Part shown: in pieces, positions 15,298 to 20,012 of the stretch | How the letters are laid out: each line of letters opens with the position of its first letter | Numbering within the stretch: position 1 is the first letter of the stretch | From: Chthoniobacterales bacterium | GTDB taxonomy: Bacteria > Verrucomicrobiota > Verrucomicrobiia > Chthoniobacterales > UBA10450 | NCBI GenBank assembly: GCA_013812515.1 | Contig: JACCTI010000220.1 | Span: 1-20,012 of the forward strand | Reading direction: 5' to 3' | Length of the DNA stretch: 20,012 bases | Notes under the pieces: model-generated | Database searches by the model: none | Told to the model about the DNA's origin: nothing | The model's input: only the letters and a program-made list of their open reading frames with translations | Translations under genes and position numbers: made by a program

Positions 15298-16059
15298 TCA
15301 ATGTTTCGCCGCGTCCGTTCCCGATGGCGGAGGAAGATTCCATGTCTGCCACTTCTTTTCGTATTCGGCCGCGGGCAAGAGTGCATAGCAGGGATGACCC
15401 GCTTCGCGCAGCCACGAGATCACACCGGCGAGGTCCTGCTCCGCCATCGTCGTGCAGCCAGCCGGCGGCCGCGAGACGCCGCGCCGGATATGGAAAAAGA
15501 TCGCACTCCCGTCGCCCGGCACCGCCGGGTCGGAGTTGTGCCGGATTTCCACCAGCCAGCGGTAGGCAAAATCGTTATGCCGCATTTTTTGTTTTTCGAA
15601 CCACGGCGGCGGATTCGCGGGATCGGAGATCGTGACAAAGCGGTTGTAGTCGGGACTGCCAGGATCATCGACCCACGCATCGGCGACGGTGACTTGATGG
15701 GAGGGAAAACTCGAGCCGCCGGGGAGCCGCGAATCATAAGTGTAGATTCTGCCGATGCGGAAAACGCCCGCGGGCGCGCGTCCGTCGCGTTCCTTCTTCC
15801 GTAAACCCGGCTCGCTTTGCCCCGCCAGCCCGCTGCCCCATGCGAGGCCGTTCTTCCCGAAGAGGACTGGAATCGCAGGGCCGCCCTGCTTCCAAGTTCC
15901 AGCTTTTCGTTGGAAACGGCGCAGCTCACCTCGCATGGAGTTCCAGTCCGGCGCAAAACCGACGAGGAGCTGGCCGCAGTCGTCCGGAACCCCGGCGGCA
16001 TGCACGCTGCTTGCCAGGAAGAGGAGCGGGAGAAGGCCGAGCCGGAGGAAATCGATCAT
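15298..16059 (-). CDS. Secreted L,D-transpeptidase (YkuD-like, COG3786 type)
   Basis: A 253-residue protein with a signal peptide: MIDFLRLGLLPLLFLASSVH, cleavage likely after VHAA. The catalytic block is GDGSAIFFHIRRG followed by SRPPAGCTTM, with His190 and nucleophile Cys202 in the HxxxxxxxxxxxC arrangement of L,D-transpeptidases. Upstream, DGRAPAGVFRIGRIYTYD resembles the TPAG-F-I-G block of this family, and PDYNRF, with RHNDFAYRWLVEIRHN later, fits the COG3786 subgroup. These enzymes cross-link or trim peptidoglycan in the periplasm. The ATG at 16057-16059 begins the signal peptide; the open frame upstream is not conserved. It lies 67 nt upstream of the AP2 gene on the same strand and may share its promoter. 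Confidence 0.85.
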   Translation of the reverse strand: MIDFLRLGLLPLLFLASSVHAAGVPDDCGQLLVGFAPDWNSMRGELRRFQRKAGTWKQGGPAIPVLFGKNGLAWGSGLAGQSEPGLRKKERDGRAPAGVFRIGRIYTYDSRLPGGSSFPSHQVTVADAWVDDPGSPDYNRFVTISDPANPPPWFEKQKMRHNDFAYRWLVEIRHNSDPAVPGDGSAIFFHIRRGVSRPPAGCTTMAEQDLAGVISWLREAGHPCYALLPAAEYEKKWQTWNLPPPSGTDAAKH

Positions 16060-16797
16060 GCCGGAACTTAGACGCGCAACTTCCTGACACTGTCCACTAC
16101 ATATCGTTGCAACGGCTTCTTCCATTTATTCTCCTGGTTGTCGTGGTCTTTGGCGTCTACACGCCGAACTTGCGCAACGGCTTCGTTTGGGACGACCAGG
16201 CGCTCGTCTTGCGGGATTCTGGAAGGATTCCAGCATTTTCACCGATGCCACGGCCTCCGACTTTCATCGGCCAATCCAGCGGCTCACCTGCCCGCTTGAA
16301 TATGCCGGGTTCGGTTTTGCACCGGCTGCGCATCACGTCACGAGCGTTCTCTGCCACCAGTCTAGCTGGAGTCGCATTCCTCTGTTTCGCGCGTGAGCTG
16401 CTGGGAAGGCTCGGAGTAAAGAACCGGACGAGCCGCTTGCCATCTTTAATCTCACCACGTTGGGCGTGAAGGAGAACGACGTCGCAACCGCGCGTGAGTT
16501 ACTTGCGCGAGCGAAAGAAATGCCGCTCTTAGAGGCCTAGGCGCATGAGCTTCTGACCGGTGTGGAGAACAAAGAGACTGGTCGCACGAAGTTCCTTCGC
16601 ATGCGGCTCGCCGCGCGCACCGGAGCAGCGAATTGGTCCAGTGAAAAACCCTACGTCCGTTTGCTCGCGGAAGGCGGTGCCTCCCACGCCGCAATGGCCG
16701 AGCTGCGATATTGCCTAACGATCCAATGGTATCGCGCCGAGTCATGGCAATTCCTCGGCGAAATGCTCGTTCAAGCTGGTCGAATCCGGAAAGCGAG
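16058..16797 (+). pseudogene. Remnant of a membrane protein with TPR repeats
   Basis: Pieces of one plus-strand gene lie in different frames. A transmembrane start, RLLPFILLVVVVFGVYTPNL, is followed by RNGFVWDDQALVLRD (the first loop of multi-pass TPR/TMTC- and mannosyltransferase-like proteins). Then comes SSIFTDATASDFHRPIQRLT with LEYAGFGFAP and HHVTSVLCH in another frame, and AGVAFLCFARELLGRLGV back in the first. Next are LTTLGVKENDVATARELLAR, a TAG at about 16539 and AELRYCLTIQWYRAESWQFL with GEMLVQAGRIRKA, which look like helical TPR units. Normal relatives are several hundred residues longer, so the middle has been deleted as well as shifted. The 3' end stops at the recQ terminus. An ATG at 16058 (MPELRRATS) may be the old start. 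The protein is not functional. Confidence 0.65.
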
Positions 16798-16798
16798 T

Positions 16799-18919
16799 CT
16801 AGGCCCCCGTCGCTTCGTTGATCGCGTTGATAAACGCTGGCAGATAGCGCTGCGCTTTCACCTCCCCCACGCCGCGGATCCGCCGGCCTGCTTCGATCGA
16901 GCCCGGCTTCAAACGGGCGAGCGCGCGCAAGGTGTCGTCCGCGAAAACGACATAGGCGGGCACGTTGCCGTTTTCTCGAGCGAGCTCCAGACGCACTTTG
17001 CGAAGCCGCTCGAGCAGGGCTGCATCTTCAGGGGCAACGTCAGCAAGCGGCGAGTTGCGGGTCTTCGAGGTGTTGCTACGCACGGGACCCGCCGCTTCCG
17101 TTCGGCGCGGCCAGCGCAGTTCGTAGTCGGACGAGCCTTTCATCACCTGCTCGCCACGACTGGTCAGCGTGACCATCGGATACGGGCCGACACTGGAAAC
17201 GAGCAATCCTGTTTCCTGCAATTCGCGCAGAAGCTCGTTCAGGTAGGCGACGCCCTCACTCTTCAAAATCCCGTGGGTCGAGAGCTGATCCAGCCCGGCG
17301 GAAATAATCTCGCGCGATCTGCTGCCCACGAGTGTTTGCACGATGCGCCCCCGGCCAAAACGCGCTTCCCAACCGCCGCCTGTTCGCAGCGACATGCGCG
17401 CGACGCCGCTAAGCAGTTTGCGCACCACCAGCGCCTCCGACTCGTTAGGCGCGCGGCAGGGTCCGGCCGATTCACGGCAGATGTCGCAACTGCCGCAACG
17501 CGCCGGTTCCACTTCCCCAAAGTAGCGCCGGATAGTCTGCTGGCGGCAGGTCCGCGAGTAGGCGAAGCCGATCATCATTTTCAGCTTGGCACGGTCACGT
17601 CGCTCCTTCTCTTCCAAGCGAGCGGTGTCGAGAGACAGTTCGCTTCCGCGGATCTGCGGGCGCAGCAAGCGCGTCCCGCGGACGCGTTTCCCGGGAATGT
17701 CGAAGCGGTCGATGTAACCTGCGCTGTCGAGCACGCGGAGGGCGGCGTTCAGCATCATGTCGTTGCCATTCGTGTCCAGCCGCTCCGTCATCTCGCGCAT
17801 GGAGAGCTGCAGCTCGTCCTGCTCGTTGGCTTCGCGCCGCAGCATTTCGTAGGTTTCGGCGATGAAAGCGCGCGGCGGGTTGCTTCCATCGATAAAGAAT
17901 TCCTGGACGCGCGTGTCCGCAAGATTGAAGAGAAGCTCGCAGGTTGCCGGTTCGCCATCCCGCCCGGCGCGCCCTGCTTCCTGGTAATACGCTTCCACGC
18001 TTCCCGGGACGTCGAAGTGCGCGACGAAGCGAATGTCGGATCGGTCGATGCCCATCCCGAACGCATTCGTGGCCACGACAACGTCGCGTTTTCCCTCCAT
18101 GAAAGCGTCCTGCGCGCGGGCGCGCTCCTCCTCGTTCATGCCCCCGTGGTAAAGAATGCTCGAGACCTTTGCCCGTTCCAGATTGGCCGCGACGGCTTCC
18201 GCGCGCTTGCGCGTCGCGCAGTAAATGATGCCGGTCCTGTGTTCTGTCAGCAGTGCCTGGATGCGCTCGTATTTACGCGACTCGTTCTCCGTTTGCCTAA
18301 CGAGTAGGCTGAGATTTGGCCGCGCAAAACCGGCGACGAACTCACGCGGTTCGCGCAATCGCAGGTGTGTGAGGATGTCCTGCCGCACTTCCGGCGTGGC
18401 GGTCGCGGTGAACGCTGCCACCTGTGGACGGCCCAGCGTCTCCAGCACGCGGTCGAGCCGGAAGTAATCGGGGCGGAAATCATGGCCCCACATGGAAAGG
18501 CAATGCGCCTCGTCCACGGCAAAAAGCGCGATCGTGCTTTGTCCGAGCGCTTCCAGGAACGAACGGCTGCGGAACCGTTCCGGGGCGATGTAGACGAGCT
18601 TGAACTCGCCGCGCGCCAGCGCCCGAATACGCTCCCGTTGCTCCTCAGGCGAGATCGAGCTGTTAATGAGCGTCGCCGCGATCCCGCGACGTTGCAGCGC
18701 GTCGACCTGATCTTTCATCAGCGCGATCAGCGGCGAAACGACGACAGTGGTTCCTTCGAGAAGCAAGGCTGGAAGTTGATAACAGAGCGACTTGCCTCCC
18801 CCCGTCGGCATCACCACCAGCGCGTCCGCGCCATTGATGACCGCGCTGACTACTTCCTCCTGGGCATCGAGGAACTCACGGAAACCGAAATACTTCTCGA
18901 GAGCTTCGCGCTGATTCAT
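16799..18919 (-). CDS. recQ: ATP-dependent DNA helicase RecQ
   Basis: A 706-residue 3'-5' helicase involved in recombination and fork repair. It begins MNQREALEKYFGFREFLDAQ. Motif I is MPTGGGKSLCYQLP (37-50), motif Ia VVVSPLIALMKDQVDAL, motif II DEAH (136-139), the aromatic loop SMWGHDFRPDY, motif III FTATATP, motif V NAFGMGIDRSDIRFV and motif VI YYQEAGRAGRDG. The zinc site is C-RQQTIRRYFGE followed by RCGSCDIC. A winged-helix (RQC) domain and a C-terminal HRDC domain (PAYVVFADDTLRALARLKPG) complete the standard order. The aromatic loop has Met where Gln is common (SQWGHDFRP), a minor deviation. It is intact and single-gene; the next gene downstream is the convergent TPR remnant. Confidence 0.96.
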   Translation of the reverse strand: MNQREALEKYFGFREFLDAQEEVVSAVINGADALVVMPTGGGKSLCYQLPALLLEGTTVVVSPLIALMKDQVDALQRRGIAATLINSSISPEEQRERIRALARGEFKLVYIAPERFRSRSFLEALGQSTIALFAVDEAHCLSMWGHDFRPDYFRLDRVLETLGRPQVAAFTATATPEVRQDILTHLRLREPREFVAGFARPNLSLLVRQTENESRKYERIQALLTEHRTGIIYCATRKRAEAVAANLERAKVSSILYHGGMNEEERARAQDAFMEGKRDVVVATNAFGMGIDRSDIRFVAHFDVPGSVEAYYQEAGRAGRDGEPATCELLFNLADTRVQEFFIDGSNPPRAFIAETYEMLRREANEQDELQLSMREMTERLDTNGNDMMLNAALRVLDSAGYIDRFDIPGKRVRGTRLLRPQIRGSELSLDTARLEEKERRDRAKLKMMIGFAYSRTCRQQTIRRYFGEVEPARCGSCDICRESAGPCRAPNESEALVVRKLLSGVARMSLRTGGGWEARFGRGRIVQTLVGSRSREIISAGLDQLSTHGILKSEGVAYLNELLRELQETGLLVSSVGPYPMVTLTSRGEQVMKGSSDYELRWPRRTEAAGPVRSNTSKTRNSPLADVAPEDAALLERLRKVRLELARENGNVPAYVVFADDTLRALARLKPGSIEAGRRIRGVGEVKAQRYLPAFINAINEATGA

Positions 18920-19179
18920 CCGGGAAGAATCTGCGGATTTCGCAGGCGCTAGACAAGGCTGGCAATTTCGGGCTCATCTATGGCACAAGCTCGCCCGTCG
19001 AGATCCCGGGGGATGAATGTCCGACGGCGATGGGTGATTCCGGCCGGAGAATTCGTTAGGCTTGCTCCTGAACCGCTTCGACCGCCCACAGGCGCGCAGA
19101 GTCTCTCAAAGACAAAAAAGTGGTCCAGCGGCGCTGAATAACGTAGCGCCGGCTTCCGTCAGTCTTCCACCAAACACAT
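18920..19179. other. Divergent spacer between recQ and the PRC-barrel gene
   Basis: A 260-nt region with no convincing gene. It must hold the promoters of both divergent neighbours, but I cannot pick them out with confidence. A 6-bp stem GGCGCT/AGCGCC (19130-19135 and 19145-19150) with a 9-nt loop lies about 30 nt before the PRC-barrel ATG, probably in its leader. A near-copy of the CTCGTTAGGC word is at 19052-19061. Confidence 0.5.
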
Positions 19180-20012
19180 ATGAAAACATCACTACTATTA
19201 GGGACAGCATTGGCCGCGGCGGGTCTCGCCATTGCTCCCGCGAACGCTCAGACCCAATCAACCACCACGACGCAGACGTCGAACGGTGAATACATCCAGA
19301 GCAGCAAGATCATCGGGTCTAAAATCCGCAGCGCGGATGGCTCCGAAGTCGGTGTGATCAAAGACGTGGTTCTAGACAAGCAGAGTGGTTGCATGGCTTA
19401 CACGGTTCTTGAAACCAGCGGCGATGGCAGCAACGTTGCCGGCTCGGGCAGCACCGGCTCCCGCAGCACGACGAGCACCACGACGACCACTTCACGCAGG
19501 GCCGTGGCGATGCCTTGGACTGCATTTACCGCTACGTCCGATCCGACCGTCTACACGACGCAAATCCAGCGCGAGCGAATCTACAGCGCCCCGGTTTATG
19601 ATTACAACCGCATCGAAGAATACAGCCGTCCTGATTACATCAGCGGCGTTTACAGCTACTATGGTGTTCAGCCCGCCGTAGGCGTGAACCTCGGCGTCGG
19701 TGGCAGCACGGGCCGCAGCGGCATCACGACCCAAACCGGCTACGGTGCGTCGGCGAACGCGACCGCATCACCGATGGCCTCTGCCTCGCCGAGCGCGACG
19801 ATGAGCGCATCACCGATGGCCTCTGCTTCTCCAAGCGCGACCGCTTCAGCGAGCATGACGCCAAAGGCTACGACCACACCTACAGCAAGCGCAAGCCCAT
19901 CCACGACCAAGGCTTCGCCCAGCGCAACGACCTCGTCCGCCACGAGCTCCTCGTCAGCCAGGCCAACGTCCACAGCGTCAAGCAGCAGTAGCGGCAGCAG
20001 CTCGACCCCTTC
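19180..20012 (+). CDS. Secreted PRC-barrel protein with a Ser/Ala/Pro/Thr-rich tail (runs off right edge)
   Basis: The ATG opens a clear signal peptide, MKTSLLLGTALAAAGLAIAP, with likely cleavage after ANA. A PRC-barrel-like domain follows: KIIGSKIRSADGSEVGVIKD, VVLDKQSGCMAYTVLE, and after a Ser/Thr/Gly-rich insert AVAMPWTAFTA. PRC-barrels serve as small binding or docking domains. The middle is Tyr-rich (RIYSAPVYDYNRIEEYSRPD, GVYSYYG). From about residue 190 the sequence is almost entirely Ser, Ala, Thr, Pro and Met, with a 14-residue unit repeated once (ASPMASASPSATMS / ASPMASASPSATAS). This tail resembles a surface stalk or O-glycosylation region. The frame is still open at the edge (277 residues seen). 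No Shine-Dalgarno sequence is visible before the ATG. Confidence 0.8.
   Translation, partial: MKTSLLLGTALAAAGLAIAPANAQTQSTTTTQTSNGEYIQSSKIIGSKIRSADGSEVGVIKDVVLDKQSGCMAYTVLETSGDGSNVAGSGSTGSRSTTSTTTTTSRRAVAMPWTAFTATSDPTVYTTQIQRERIYSAPVYDYNRIEEYSRPDYISGVYSYYGVQPAVGVNLGVGGSTGRSGITTQTGYGASANATASPMASASPSATMSASPMASASPSATASASMTPKATTTPTASASPSTTKASPSATTSSATSSSSARPTSTASSSSSGSSSTP
19765..19848 (+). repeat. 42-nt tandem coding repeat in the PRC-barrel gene
   Basis: GCATCACCGATGGCCTCTGC occurs exactly at 19765-19784 and 19807-19826, a 42-nt period. The rest of each unit differs only at a few positions, mostly silent (TCGCCG versus TCTCCA). It encodes the two 14-residue Ser/Ala/Pro units. A repeat like this can expand or contract by slippage. 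Confidence 0.8.

Noticed and set aside
16562..18307. Long plus-strand open frame of 581 codons
   Set aside because: Beyond 16797 it runs antisense through recQ, whose motifs are all present on the other strand. Only the first part belongs to the TPR remnant.
18980..19141. 53-codon plus-strand ORF (MAQARPSRSRGMNVRRRWVI...)
   Set aside because: No ribosome-binding site, no recognisable family, and composition typical of spacer translation.

Overview
The window looks like a chromosomal segment of a GC-rich, free-living bacterium. The mix of families (a KsgA-Nudix fusion, a bacterial AP2-domain protein, a DUF433/DUF5615 pair, a pseudo-GTPase with a DUF697 tail, a Ser/Ala/Pro/Thr-rich secreted PRC-barrel protein), frequent GTG starts and the scarcity of Shine-Dalgarno sequences remind me of soil Verrucomicrobiota. 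That placement is inference from recognition, not a search. I see no rRNA, tRNA, CRISPR array, integrase or intact transposase.

Layout. (1) 1-1133, minus: a 2H cyclic-phosphodiesterase gene overlaps an RtcB-type RNA ligase gene by ATGA; the ligase runs off the left edge. This looks like a two-gene unit for processing and joining RNA ends. (2) 1218-1586, plus: a DUF2237 protein. (3) 1688-2530, minus: a nucleotidyltransferase-fold gene followed by two small ORFs chained to it by overlapping starts and stops. (4) 2599 to about 8620, minus: a decayed type I restriction-modification operon in the order hsdM (3' fragment), hsdS, DUF433-fusion antitoxin, DUF5615 PIN-like toxin, hsdR. hsdM is truncated; hsdS has one nonsense codon and two 1-nt frameshifts; the toxin has one frameshift; hsdR has three in-frame stops and one frameshift. 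The GTGA junctions hsdM/hsdS and toxin/hsdR survive, so the toxin-antitoxin pair was part of the operon before it decayed. (5) 8621-8985: a non-coding remnant with a paired double palindrome. (6) 8986-11946, minus: a class I methyltransferase downstream of transketolase. (7) 12203-14898, plus: the DUF697 pseudo-GTPase and a KsgA-Nudix fusion. (8) 14895-16059, minus: an AP2-domain protein and a secreted L,D-transpeptidase; the AP2 gene meets the KsgA-Nudix gene tail to tail through a shared CTAG. (9) 16058-16797, plus: debris of a membrane/TPR protein gene. (10) 16799-18919, minus: RecQ helicase. (11) 19180 to the right edge, plus: a secreted PRC-barrel protein.

The housekeeping genes (tkt, ksgA fusion, recQ) are intact. 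The damage is confined to the restriction island and the TPR relic. The items most worth following up are the 2H-phosphoesterase/RtcB pair, the toxin-antitoxin pair inside the hsd operon (with an antitoxin carrying an extra N-terminal domain), the nucleotidyltransferase with its two coupled micro-ORFs, the KsgA-Nudix fusion, and an over-represented 10-mer, CTCGTTAGGC, found in coding and intergenic DNA.
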